DNA of 64,000 bases, from NCBI GenBank assembly GCA_963763085.1, contig CAVXNB010000001.1, forward strand, positions 496,001 to 560,000. The letters are read 5' to 3'. This DNA comes from CAVXNB01 sp963763085 (lineage in GTDB: Bacteria; Actinomycetota; Acidimicrobiia; Acidimicrobiales; Bog-793). Positions 1 to 8,010 of the stretch are shown here, in pieces. Both the position numbers and the translations under genes were made by a program. Each line of letters begins with the position of its first letter. Positions within the stretch are counted from its first letter, which is position 1. Below the pieces are notes generated by a model. It saw only the letters and a list, made by a program, of their open reading frames with translations, was not told the DNA's origin and made no database searches.

Positions 1-585
1 ATCGAGGAGCAGACCGACCGCTTGACGCGACTCGTCACGACGGTGCTCGACCTGTGGCGGCTGGAGGCCGGCGCGTTGCGCCCGAAACGCGAGCTCGTCG
101 CCGTCGACGACCTCGTCGACGAGGCCGCAGCTCTCGTCGAGCCCTCCGTCGAGCCGGCCCGGCTGTGGCGCCTCGTGCCGGCGGACCTGCCCGCGCTCGA
201 GGTGGACCCTGTCCTCATGGCCCAGGTGCTGGCGAACCTGCTCGAGAATGCCGCTCGGCACAGCCCGCCGGACTCCAGGATCACGGTGGAGGCCGCACCC
301 CGACCGGGATCGGCCGACGAGGTCGAGATCGCCGTCACGGACGCGGGAGGAGGCGTCCCGCCCGATCAGCGGGAGCGGATCTTCGAGATGTTCCACCGGG
401 GAACCGATGGCGGCAGCGCCGGCCTCGGGCTCGCGATCGCGAAGGCTTTCGTGGAGGCACAGGGCGGGTTGATCAGGGTTGAAGCGGCGCGGGGAGGCGG
501 GGCGCGTTTTGTGCTGACGGTACCGGCGGGCGCGGTCTCGTCGTCGGGTGGCGACCTGCTCGACGAGGAGCGGTCGCGGCGGTGA
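1..585 (+). CDS. Sensor histidine kinase, C-terminal part (5' end outside window)
   Basis: This is the catalytic end of a membrane-type sensor histidine kinase. The reading frame is open from base 1, so the N-terminal sensor, HAMP segment and phospho-accepting histidine lie outside the window. The first 35 residues look like the second helix of the dimerisation domain (RLTRLVTTVLDLWRLEAG). An HATPase_c domain follows: N box LANLLENAARHS, G1 box DAGGGVP, F box IFEMFHRG and G2 box GLGLAIAK. The stop overlaps the GTG start of the response regulator by four bases, so the two are translationally coupled and form a two-component pair. The signal sensed cannot be told from this part. A TTG at 22 is only an internal codon. 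Confidence 0.9.
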   Translation: MEEQTDRLTRLVTTVLDLWRLEAGALRPKRELVAVDDLVDEAAALVEPSVEPARLWRLVPADLPALEVDPVLMAQVLANLLENAARHSPPDSRITVEAAPRPGSADEVEIAVTDAGGGVPPDQRERIFEMFHRGTDGGSAGLGLAIAKAFVEAQGGLIRVEAARGGGARFVLTVPAGAVSSSGGDLLDEERSRR

Positions 586-1271
586 CACGGGTGCTCGTGG
601 TCGACGACGACCCTGCCCTGCTGAAGGCCCTTCGGATCGGCCTCGACGCGAGGGGCTTCGAGGTCGTACTCGCCCGCACCGGGGCCGAAGGGCTGTCCCG
701 AGCGGCGCAGTCGATGCCGAACGTCGTCGTGCTCGACCTCGGGCTCCCGGATCTCGACGGCGTCGAGGTCTGTCGCAGGCTCCGGCAATGGACCGATGTC
801 CCTGTGATAGTCCTCTCCGCCCTCGACACCGAGGACCGCAAGGTGCTCGCGCTCGACAGCGGCGCCGACGACTACGTGACCAAGCCCTTCGGTATGCAGG
901 AACTGGAAGCTCGAGTGCGCGTCGCCCTCCGTCACGCGGCGGCACGCAATCCCTCGGCTGAGGCCGCCACGCTGACGGTCGGTCCGATCCACCTGGATCT
1001 GGCGGCTCGGTCCGTGGAGGTGGACGGTACGCCTGTCGAGCTCACCGCCCGCGAGTTCGACCTGCTGGCTTATCTGGCTCGCCACGCCGGCAAGGTCTGC
1101 ACCCACCGCACGATCCTTCGCGAGGTCTGGGGTCCCGGCTACGGAAACGAGACGCACTACCTGCGCGTCTACGCCAGCCGGCTCCGCCGAAAGCTCGGCG
1201 AAATGGCAGGTCCGCTCTTGCGGACGAACCCTGGGGTGGGGTACCAGCTCGTGGACCAGCGCCCCGGCTAG
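582..1271 (+). CDS. OmpR/KdpE-family response regulator
   Basis: DNA-binding response regulator of 229 residues. The receiver domain occupies about residues 1-115, with the acidic pocket VDDD at 7-10, phospho-acceptor Asp52 in VLDLGLPD and conserved Lys101 in TKPFG. A winged-helix Trans_reg_C domain follows (LTAREFDLLAYLARHAGKVCTHRTIL, then the recognition-helix region THYLRVYASRLRRKL). Overall it resembles KdpE, but no kdp genes are present, so I give no symbol. The GTG start overlaps the kinase stop. The pair is the first gene unit of the window and its targets are unknown. Confidence 0.92.
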   Translation: MTRVLVVDDDPALLKALRIGLDARGFEVVLARTGAEGLSRAAQSMPNVVVLDLGLPDLDGVEVCRRLRQWTDVPVIVLSALDTEDRKVLALDSGADDYVTKPFGMQELEARVRVALRHAAARNPSAEAATLTVGPIHLDLAARSVEVDGTPVELTAREFDLLAYLARHAGKVCTHRTILREVWGPGYGNETHYLRVYASRLRRKLGEMAGPLLRTNPGVGYQLVDQRPG

Positions 1272-1295
1272 CCGTCGGACGGGGGTGGGAGTCGC

Positions 1296-1979
1296 ATGCT
1301 CGGGGTCGTCACGCCTGTGCCCTACGTCGTGACGGTCGCGCTCGCCTTGGTCCTCGGTACCACCCTGTGCGTCCTCGCCAGGCGCCGGCCCGGGCCGTGG
1401 ACGCGGGTCCCGGCCCGCGTCCTCGCGCTCGTGCTCGTCTCGGATGCCATCAGCTGGACGATCTCCGAGATCGTGGCCGGAACCTGGTCAGCGGCGACGG
1501 ACCTCCCGCTCGCGCTCTGCGACGTGGCCGTGCTGGTGGCAGCCGCGGCGTGCTGGTGGCAGACGCCGATCCTGGTCGAGCTCACATACTTCTGGGGCCT
1601 CGCCGGCACGCTGCAAGCCGTCATCACACCCGATCTTGGGGTCGGCTATCCGCATCTCGTTTTCTTCCAGTACCTCGCCGGTCATCTCGGCATCGTCATG
1701 GCCGCCTTCTATCTCGTCGTCGGGCTGCGAATCGCACCCCGTCCGGGCTCGGTGCTCCGCACGTTCGCAATCACGCTCGTGTACACCGCCTTCGTCGGCC
1801 TAGTCGACGCGCTGAGCGGGGCGAACTACATGTTTCTCAGAACTCCCCCCGGCAACTGGACCTTGCTGAGCGTTCTCGGCCCTTGGCCCTGGTACATCGC
1901 CAGCGCAGCCGGGGTGGCGCTCATCCTCCTGGCGGCACTCGACCTGCCCTTCTGGCTTGCGCGGCGCCACCATGGCTGA
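1296..1979 (+). CDS. TIGR02206-type integral membrane protein (YwaF-like)
   Basis: Membrane protein of 227 residues with about six or seven hydrophobic segments. The central region LALCDVAVLVAAAACWW...LTYFWGLAGTLQAVITPDL and the later NYMFLR segment match the pattern I know from the TIGR02206/YwaF family of integral membrane proteins. No biochemical function is established for that family. It lies 24 bp after the response regulator and its stop overlaps the start of the MFS gene, so it may be expressed with both. The family assignment rests on pattern recall, not on an alignment. Confidence 0.75.
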   Translation: MLGVVTPVPYVVTVALALVLGTTLCVLARRRPGPWTRVPARVLALVLVSDAISWTISEIVAGTWSAATDLPLALCDVAVLVAAAACWWQTPILVELTYFWGLAGTLQAVITPDLGVGYPHLVFFQYLAGHLGIVMAAFYLVVGLRIAPRPGSVLRTFAITLVYTAFVGLVDALSGANYMFLRTPPGNWTLLSVLGPWPWYIASAAGVALILLAALDLPFWLARRHHG

Positions 1980-3267
1980 CCGCGCGGGGCCCGAGGCAAA
2001 AGAGCCCGCCGGCCCGGCGCTGCACCTCCATGGCTGGCGCGAGCCGGCGGTGGTGGGCGCGGCGCTGTTGGCCGCGGCGGCGGGTTTCGGACAGTTCGGT
2101 GCGGTGGCGGCGCTTGGCGACGTCGCGAAGCACTTCGGCCACATAACCCATGGCGCCACGATCGCCGAGCAGGCCGGGCTGTCCGGCACACGCCTCGGCA
2201 TCGGCCTCGCCGTCCTGCGCCTCGCCTCCCTCGGCGGTCTGCCCCTCGCCGGCCTCGCGGACCGGTTCGGCCGGCGCCGGATGATGCTCATGACCTGCGC
2301 TGGCGGCCTGGCCCTCACCGCGGTGTCGGCCGTCAGCCCGACTTACTGGTGGTTCGTGGCACTCTTCGCCCTGGGCCGGCCGCTCCTGAGCGCCACGAGC
2401 GGGGTCTCTCAGGTGACCGCCGCGGAGGAGACCGCCTCGTCGCAACGGGCGAAGGCCGTGGCGCTCATCGCGGCCGGCTACGGGATCGGCTCCGGGTTGA
2501 TCGCGATCACGCACAGCCTCGGCGCGTCCACACTCGGTTTCCGCGGCGTCGTCCTGCTCGCGCTCGTGCCGCTGGCGGCGTTGCCTTTCGTCGCACGCTG
2601 GGTCGTCGAGCCCGACCGCTTCACGATCGCGGCTGCCGCCAAGGATCACCCGTTGCCGGTTCTCGGGGCGGTCGGGCCACGATTCCGGCGCCGGCTGGCC
2701 ATCGTCGCCGCGCTGACGTTTGCCGTGTCGCTTGTGACTGGGCCGGCGAACAGTTTCTTCTTCCTCTACGCCCAGAACGTGATGCGGCTGTCGGGAGCCG
2801 CGACAGCGCTGCTCATCGTCGGGGCAGGCGTCACCGGCCTCGCCGGGCTGCTACTCGGGCGCCTCCTCGCCGACCGGGTCGGGCGGCGGATCGCCGCCGG
2901 CGGCGCCATGATCGCCATGGCGCTGTTGGGCATGGTGACCTACAGCGGCTCGCGGCTCGCGGCCGGCGTGGGCTACCTGCTCGCGGTGCTCGCCGCATCG
3001 ATCTTCGCGCCCGCTGCGGGCGCGCTCACCAACGAGTTGTTCCCGACCTCGGTTCGAGCCTCGGTCGCCGGGTGGGAGATCGCCATCGGCGTCCTCGGCG
3101 CAACCGTCGGGTTGTTGGCCTTCGGCGCCGTCGCCGATGTCGGCAACCATTTCGGCCTGGCAGCTGTCGTAGTGTTCGCGGTCACGATCCCGGCCGCCGG
3201 TCTCTTCGCTCTCCTGCCCGAGACCCGCGGAAAGGAGCTGGAGGATCTGTGGACGGGAGAGCGGTGA
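1972..3267 (+). CDS. Major facilitator superfamily transporter
   Basis: Secondary transporter of 431 residues with about twelve membrane segments. The sugar-porter-like loop motif between segments 2 and 3 is visible as GLADRFGRRRMM, and a second copy after the central loop is RLLADRVGRRIAAG. The C-terminal motif PETRGKELEDL is typical of the sugar/metabolite transporter branch. I chose ATG 1972, which overlaps the upstream stop by eight bases; TTG 1957 would add five residues. The substrate cannot be inferred. It is the last gene of the forward unit and converges on the reverse genes after a long inverted repeat. Confidence 0.85.
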   Translation: MADRAGPEAKEPAGPALHLHGWREPAVVGAALLAAAAGFGQFGAVAALGDVAKHFGHITHGATIAEQAGLSGTRLGIGLAVLRLASLGGLPLAGLADRFGRRRMMLMTCAGGLALTAVSAVSPTYWWFVALFALGRPLLSATSGVSQVTAAEETASSQRAKAVALIAAGYGIGSGLIAITHSLGASTLGFRGVVLLALVPLAALPFVARWVVEPDRFTIAAAAKDHPLPVLGAVGPRFRRRLAIVAALTFAVSLVTGPANSFFFLYAQNVMRLSGAATALLIVGAGVTGLAGLLLGRLLADRVGRRIAAGGAMIAMALLGMVTYSGSRLAAGVGYLLAVLAASIFAPAAGALTNELFPTSVRASVAGWEIAIGVLGATVGLLAFGAVADVGNHFGLAAVVVFAVTIPAAGLFALLPETRGKELEDLWTGER

Positions 3268-3324
3268 CTGGCTGTCTCGCTGTCTCGGCGGCGTCCGGTT
3301 TGGCGCGCCCCGGCGTCGGTCATC

Positions 3325-3410
3325 ATCGAATTTCGCGCCAAACTTGCCTCCAATCGAGATTGCGACTGGTCGCAATCTGTTTCCGAAGCAAGTTCGCGAC
3401 AAATTTCGAT
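3325..3410. repeat. Long imperfect inverted repeat with perfect central palindrome
   Basis: The outer arms ATCGAATTTCGCG... and ...CGCGACAAATTTCGAT are imperfect complements and continue inward through AACTTGC / GCAAGTT. The centre, 3357-3378, is a perfect palindrome of two 10-base arms (AGATTGCGAC and GTCGCAATCT) around TG. The whole 86 bases can fold into one hairpin. It sits between two converging genes that end at 3267 and 3416, so a two-way terminator is the simplest reading. It is AT-richer than its surroundings. A remnant of a small mobile repeat is an alternative. No U tract follows. Confidence 0.6.
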
Positions 3411-3415
3411 TGTCC

Positions 3416-3601
3416 TCACCGGGCGAAGACGTGCCAACCGAGCCACAGCCATGCCGCGACCAGTACGAGCCGGCCGCCAATATGGCTGAGCGCACGATCG
3501 AGGAGCTGCGCCGCTGTCGGCCAGCCGCGCTTCAGCCTCCGAGCCGCCACCTCACAGAACGCCAGGGCGCCGGCCACCGCCAGCCAGAGCGCCGTGCTCA
3601 C
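3416..3601 (-). CDS. Small membrane protein, DUF6186-like
   Basis: Sixty-one residue protein. The GTG start overlaps the stop of the upstream gene in GTGA (3601-3598). It has an N-terminal hydrophobic helix (STALWLAVAGALAFCEVAARR) and a C-terminal hydrophobic patch ending GWHVFAR. The RRLKRGWPT linker and the ending LAAWLWLGWHxFAR-type pattern match small actinobacterial DUF6186 proteins as I recall them. A longer in-frame ORF to 3757 exists, but its extra part overlaps the upstream gene and looks like shadow sequence. Function unknown. Confidence 0.6.
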   Translation of the reverse strand: MSTALWLAVAGALAFCEVAARRLKRGWPTAAQLLDRALSHIGGRLVLVAAWLWLGWHVFAR

Positions 3602-3996
3602 GCTCGGCGCCTCGCACGCGACGCCACCACCAGGCCGGCGGCGCCCCAGCACACGAAGGCCGCGGTCCGGGCAATCCGGTGTCCCGGTCCCACCACGTCG
3701 TTCGCGAGAGAACTGAGGGTCGGAAACGAGCGCCTCGGGCTGTGGGCGAACTCCCACAGCTCCACGGCGAGGGCAAACAGACCGGCGGACAACCAGGCGA
3801 TCGTGCCCGGGACAGACAGGTCACCCGCCGTCGACCCGTCAGCCACGCTCGCCGGCTCTCGGCCGCGGGCCGAACGTGCCGCAACTGCACCCGTCGCGAG
3901 CACGACAGCCGCCACCGAGAACAGCAGCACACTCGACCCGGCGTGGAACGGGGGAAGCGCAGCTTCGAACCAACCGCACAGGGCGAGCAGAGCCAA
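3598..3996 (-). CDS. Hypothetical membrane protein
   Basis: Protein of about 132 residues with four likely membrane segments: LALLALCGWFEAALP, SSVLLFSVAAVVLATGAVAA, GTIAWLSAGLFALAVELWEF and IARTAAFVCWGAAGLVVAS. I do not recognise a family. The TTG at 3996 lies inside the first hydrophobic stretch. The frame stays open upstream to about 4103 without ATG, GTG or TTG, so the true start is unclear. That upstream stretch is a low-complexity run of CCGACC-like repeats. It follows the Gfo/Idh/MocA gene and is coupled to the DUF6186-like gene, and the three probably form one reverse unit. Confidence 0.5.
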   Translation of the reverse strand: MALLALCGWFEAALPPFHAGSSVLLFSVAAVVLATGAVAARSARGREPASVADGSTAGDLSVPGTIAWLSAGLFALAVELWEFAHSPRRSFPTLSSLANDVVGPGHRIARTAAFVCWGAAGLVVASRARRRA

Positions 3997-4104
3997 GCCG
4001 ATTCCGATCGCCGCCGCCCGACGCGCCCGACCAGCCCGACCGGGCCGACCGGCCCAGACCCGCCCGACTGGCCCGGCCGGCGTGGCCCGCCCGGTTCCCC
4101 CGGC

Positions 4105-5115
4105 TCAAGTCCCCCGTCGCCGCATGCCCGCGGCGTCGTAAATCTCGTCGATTACCTGCATGTTCGCGACCGAGTCGCTGGGCGGCGCGAGTAGCTCGGC
4201 TCCCATCAGCACCGCGGCAAAGAAGGCCTCCAGCTGGAACTCGTACGTCGGCCGACGAGACAGGTGCTCGACGCGGGAATGGCCGTTCGCCTTGACGCTG
4301 AGCCGGTGGTACAGCTGGGGACTCAACGGGTTGAGCACTCGCAGCTCGCCTTCAGATCCGACGACGCGGGCGCCGATGTGGAGCAGCGAAGCGGACCACA
4401 TCGAACATGCAGCGGTTCCGGTGTGACCGCCCGGGTAGAAAAGTTCCGCCCGCATGGCACGGTCGACGTCAGCCGAATGGAGCTTCGCTCGTGCCCGCAC
4501 GACCTTCGGCTCCTCTCGACCGAGAAGCCGCGCAAGATGCACGGCGTAACATCCCGCGTCCATCAGCGCGCCGCCTCCCAACTCGTACTGGTACCTGATG
4601 TCCGAGAAACGCGGCATCGGGAAGCAGACCCACGTATGCACCTCGAGAAGCTCACCGAGCTCGCCGCTGTCGACGATGTCGCGAAGCCGCTGGGCAAGCG
4701 GGTGATATCGGTAGTGGAACCCCTCCATGAGCACGCGACCCGTGCGCTCGGCCGTCGCCGCGACCTGCACGGCCTCGTCTGCATTGCTCGTCAGCGGCTT
4801 CTCGCAGAGGACGTGCTTGCCCGCTTCAAGGGCCCGTATCGCCCACTTCGCGTGCAAAGCGTTCGGGAGCGGCACATAGACCGCATCGATCCCCGAATAG
4901 TTGATGAGGGCGTCGTAGTCCTCCCTCACGAACGGAATCGCCTGCTTGGCGGCAAATCTGGCGGCCGAGGCGGGATCCCGTGAAGCGACCGCCTCCACCG
5001 TCACGTCCGGGTTGAGCCGCGCGGGCCGGATCAGGGCCGCGGGAGCGATACGTGCGGCCCCGAGGATCCCGATTCGCAGCACCTTCAGCGACGAACCCTC
5101 GAAGTCGGCTGGCAT
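4105..5115 (-). CDS. Gfo/Idh/MocA-family oxidoreductase
   Basis: Probable NAD(P)-dependent sugar-type dehydrogenase of 336 residues. The Rossmann segment is at the N terminus (IGILGAARIAPAAL, about 15-28). The family signature EKPLT at about 105-109 carries the conserved lysine, and GFHYRYHPLAQ is near 140. The C-terminal alpha/beta domain with GGGALMDAGCYAVHLAR, which holds the usual catalytic-histidine region, is complete. Substrates in this family are sugars, inositols or related compounds, and the neighbours do not narrow this down. The start is the first Met; the Rossmann motif would also allow a later one. Confidence 0.88.
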   Translation of the reverse strand: MPADFEGSSLKVLRIGILGAARIAPAALIRPARLNPDVTVEAVASRDPASAARFAAKQAIPFVREDYDALINYSGIDAVYVPLPNALHAKWAIRALEAGKHVLCEKPLTSNADEAVQVAATAERTGRVLMEGFHYRYHPLAQRLRDIVDSGELGELLEVHTWVCFPMPRFSDIRYQYELGGGALMDAGCYAVHLARLLGREEPKVVRARAKLHSADVDRAMRAELFYPGGHTGTAACSMWSASLLHIGARVVGSEGELRVLNPLSPQLYHRLSVKANGHSRVEHLSRRPTYEFQLEAFFAAVLMGAELLAPPSDSVANMQVIDEIYDAAGMRRRGT

Positions 5116-5211
5116 AGCCTCCCAGATCCTCCGTGCGTCACGACCACGTTGTCGGAACTCGGCGCCATGCTATGGGCTCTGTCCCGCCAGTGCCCGCAAA
5201 GTGCGGCGAGG

Positions 5212-6573
5212 TCAGCTCCAGGCGGCTCTCGTCGCTGGCATCCCGCTCCGGCCGTCCGCCTCGGGCACGACGCCGAGCACCTGGTGGATACTGATGCCGC
5301 CGTCTGAGAAGCCGTTCACGGACCCCGCCATGTACAGCTTCCAGATCCTGGCCCGAGCGATGCCAACTTCCTGAACCGCTTCGTCCCAGTGCGTCTCGAG
5401 ATTCGCCAGCCAGGCCCGCAGTGTGCGCTCGTAGTGCTCGCGAAGCGATTCGACGTCGCGACACTCGAAGCCGGCGCGCTCCATCGCCAACACGACGTCG
5501 CCGACGTCGAGCAGCTCGCCGTCCGGGAACACGTACCGGCCGAAGAAGCTTCGGCTTCCCAGCTTCGATCCGCCCGGCTCCGAGATGGCGTGGTTGAGCA
5601 ACCTTCCTCCCGGCTCGAGAAGGGCGTGCAACGTCTCGAAGTACTCGGCCGTTCGGGGTTTGCCGACGTGCTCGAACATGCCGATGGAGGAGATGGCGTC
5701 GAAACGCTCGCCCCGGACGTCCCGGTAGTCCTGCACCCGGATCTCGATCCGATCCTGGAGACCTGCCGCGACGACCCGCTCCCGTGCCAGTCGTGCCTGC
5801 TCGTTGCTCAACGTGACGCCAACGACTGTTGCGCCGTGCTCGGCGGCGGCGTGCATGGCCATGGAGCCCCAGCCGCAACCGACGTCGAGCAGTCGGCGCG
5901 GCGGGTCACCCGCGAGGCCCAGTTTCTTGCAGATCAGCTCGTGCTTGGACTGTTGAGCCTGCTCGAGGGTCATGTCCGGGTCGGCAAATCGGGCACAGGA
6001 GTACGTCATGCTCGGCCCGAGCAGAACACGGTAGAAGTCGTTGCCGACGTCGTAGTGATGAGTCACGGCCCGGGCATCGCGCCTGCGGGTATGGCGGAGC
6101 CCCGCGAGACGGGCCTCCTCCGCCGGGGGCGACAGCGGCGGGCCGAGTGCGCCGGCTCGATAGGCGGACATGAAGGCGGCCGGCAAGGCGCGAAACCCGG
6201 CTCGCAAGTCACGCGGCGCCACGGTCTTCAAGCTGCGAAGGATCTCGATCACGTCACCCTCGAGCTCGATATCGCCCACGACGTAAGCGCGGGCGAAGCC
6301 CAGCTCGCCAGGTGCCCAGAGGATGCGCCGCAGAGCGTCGATCGAGCGGACCCTGAGCGTTCCGGGACCGTCGAGAGGACCGATGCCGCTGCCGTCCCAC
6401 AGCTCCAGGCGCACGGGTAGCCGCCCGCGCACCACGCTGTCGACGACCGGCGCCAAGGCCCCGGCTGCGTCGAGGTTCGGATCCCTTTTCAGGGGCTCGA
6501 CGAGCGCCATTCTGGGCCGCTCCCGGCGGTCGGCTCCACGCGATCCAGATAGCGACGACTTTTCGGTGACCAT
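5212..6573 (-). CDS. Cyclopropane-fatty-acyl-phospholipid synthase-like methyltransferase
   Basis: S-adenosylmethionine-dependent enzyme of 453 residues in the CFA/mycolic-acid cyclopropane synthase family, acting on unsaturated acyl chains of membrane lipids. HHYDVGNDFYRVLLG (173-186) and the SAM-binding motif LLDVGCGWGS (228-237) are clear. They are followed by GVTLSNEQ, SIGMFEHVG and a C-terminal segment AWLANLETHWDEAV...WKLYMAGSVNGF. Length and domain order fit the CFA branch, with a poorly conserved N-terminal lipid-binding part. An alternative start is Met22. It is a single gene, with 183 bp in front of it in which I see no clear promoter. Confidence 0.9.
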   Translation of the reverse strand: MVTEKSSLSGSRGADRRERPRMALVEPLKRDPNLDAAGALAPVVDSVVRGRLPVRLELWDGSGIGPLDGPGTLRVRSIDALRRILWAPGELGFARAYVVGDIELEGDVIEILRSLKTVAPRDLRAGFRALPAAFMSAYRAGALGPPLSPPAEEARLAGLRHTRRRDARAVTHHYDVGNDFYRVLLGPSMTYSCARFADPDMTLEQAQQSKHELICKKLGLAGDPPRRLLDVGCGWGSMAMHAAAEHGATVVGVTLSNEQARLARERVVAAGLQDRIEIRVQDYRDVRGERFDAISSIGMFEHVGKPRTAEYFETLHALLEPGGRLLNHAISEPGGSKLGSRSFFGRYVFPDGELLDVGDVVLAMERAGFECRDVESLREHYERTLRAWLANLETHWDEAVQEVGIARARIWKLYMAGSVNGFSDGGISIHQVLGVVPEADGRSGMPATRAAWS

Positions 6574-6756
6574 TCGTCCCCACGCTCCCTATGTCCTGGC
6601 CGCGGGCGTATCGCCCGTCCCTCTCCCTTCATCATCCAACAGAGCGAGCATTGCCGACCCTCTGTCGTCGCACAATCCCTCACCCCCGAGTGTCACTCAA
6701 GGCGAGCGATCCGCGAGCTGATCTCACCCGCCGTGGCGCCGACGCGCCCCGAGCCG

Positions 6757-8010
6757 TCAGATCCCGAGAATGCGGTCCACTATCGGGGCGAGGTAATCGG
6801 CCACATAGATGCTGCCTGCGATGTTGAGGTGGATGCCGTCGAGTCTCACCTGGGTCGGATGGCCGTCGATCGTGACCGTCCCGGTATAGCTGCCCCCCGG
6901 GCCGTTCAGGATCACGCCAGGATTGAGAAACGTGACGCCAGGGTGCTTGGCGGCCTCTTCCGCACAGACCTGGTCGATCACCCGCATGTCGGCGGAAAGC
7001 TGCGGGTCCTGCATCGCCGGCTCGCCGATCCACAGCACCTTGGCGCCCTCACGACGGAGGGCGGTCATGACCGATCCGACCCTGGCCGCGTACTCGGCCC
7101 GCCAAGCCGGGCTCCCGACGGGTCGGTACGTGCCGCCGACCAGCAATTCCTGTCCGTCGTTCGCACTTCCCATGTAGATGACGAGCCGAGGCCGCCGGGC
7201 AGCGACGACGGCGAGGAGGTGATGGGGCCAGTCGAAGTAACTGGGCACGACAAGTCCGCTCCCGACCTGGTACTCCGACAGGGTCCGCAACCTCGGCGAC
7301 GTGACGTGATAGGTCGCCCATGCCCACTCAGGGCCGGCGGCCGTCGAGTCTCCGGCAAAGTAGATCGGGGGCCCGGGCGGCCCTGCTGGAGGCTCGGCCA
7401 GATGCCCTCTGGGCTTGACATGAGCGAGCACGTCGTGGGCCAGCGCGACGAGTTGGCCGCTGTTCAGCGACGAGAAGTCGCCCACCTGTTGCCAGAGCAG
7501 CCAGTAGGTCGTGCCCGCCTCGGTGAAGTACAGGTACCGATTATTGGCAATAATCGCCTGCTGCCCGAGACCTGTGATCGTCTCGAGTGTGTTGACGTCC
7601 GCCGTGGCGTCATTGAACGAGACCCGCGGTTCCACCGTGAGGGCCAGAAACGCGTTCGAGCCGACCAGCCACTGGCAATACGGGTAGGTCGGGGTCGCGA
7701 GCCCGACGGGGCCGCCGAACTCGCGCTTGATCTCTGCGCGGTCGAGCAGGGTGCACGCGAGACGCGTCGGCTGGTTGCCCAGCGAGCCGTCGTCGATGCG
7801 AGTCGAATGAGTGTGCGGATGTCCCGAGACCGCCTGAGTGGTAGTTGGCGCACCGATCGACGTGGAGGTCGACGTCGAGGTGCCGCCAGTCCCCGTCGAC
7901 CCATTCGGCGCGGCTGCTGCGGAGCACCCACCGAGAACGACCACAGCCACGATGGCGGCGGCCCTGCGCCCGTACCTGCGAGCGCGCGGCCAAACCTCGG
8001 ACTCGGCCAT
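6757..8010 (-). CDS. Lipoprotein: DUF3558-like domain fused to SGNH/GDSL esterase domain
   Basis: Predicted secreted lipoprotein of 417 residues. The signal peptide ends in a lipobox LGGC with Cys29, followed by a Ser/Thr-rich linker. Residues 80-200 look DUF3558-like: ACTLLDRAEIKREFG with Cys86, and YPYCQWLVG with Cys112. From about 213 an SGNH hydrolase domain follows: block I YFAGDST (Ser222), block III GSAND (281-285) and block V LDGIHLN (Asp391, His394). The SGNH half resembles the DUF459/OafB-like enzymes that act on acyl or acetyl esters of cell-surface polymers. The combination is unusual. The substrate is unknown. Confidence 0.75.
   Translation of the reverse strand: MAESEVWPRARRYGRRAAAIVAVVVLGGCSAAAAPNGSTGTGGTSTSTSTSIGAPTTTQAVSGHPHTHSTRIDDGSLGNQPTRLACTLLDRAEIKREFGGPVGLATPTYPYCQWLVGSNAFLALTVEPRVSFNDATADVNTLETITGLGQQAIIANNRYLYFTEAGTTYWLLWQQVGDFSSLNSGQLVALAHDVLAHVKPRGHLAEPPAGPPGPPIYFAGDSTAAGPEWAWATYHVTSPRLRTLSEYQVGSGLVVPSYFDWPHHLLAVVAARRPRLVIYMGSANDGQELLVGGTYRPVGSPAWRAEYAARVGSVMTALRREGAKVLWIGEPAMQDPQLSADMRVIDQVCAEEAAKHPGVTFLNPGVILNGPGGSYTGTVTIDGHPTQVRLDGIHLNIAGSIYVADYLAPIVDRILGI

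Noticed and set aside
4024..4104. CCGACC-rich direct repeats upstream of the membrane protein gene as a CRISPR or satellite array
   Set aside because: The units are short and irregular, with no spacers. This is simple low-complexity GC sequence.
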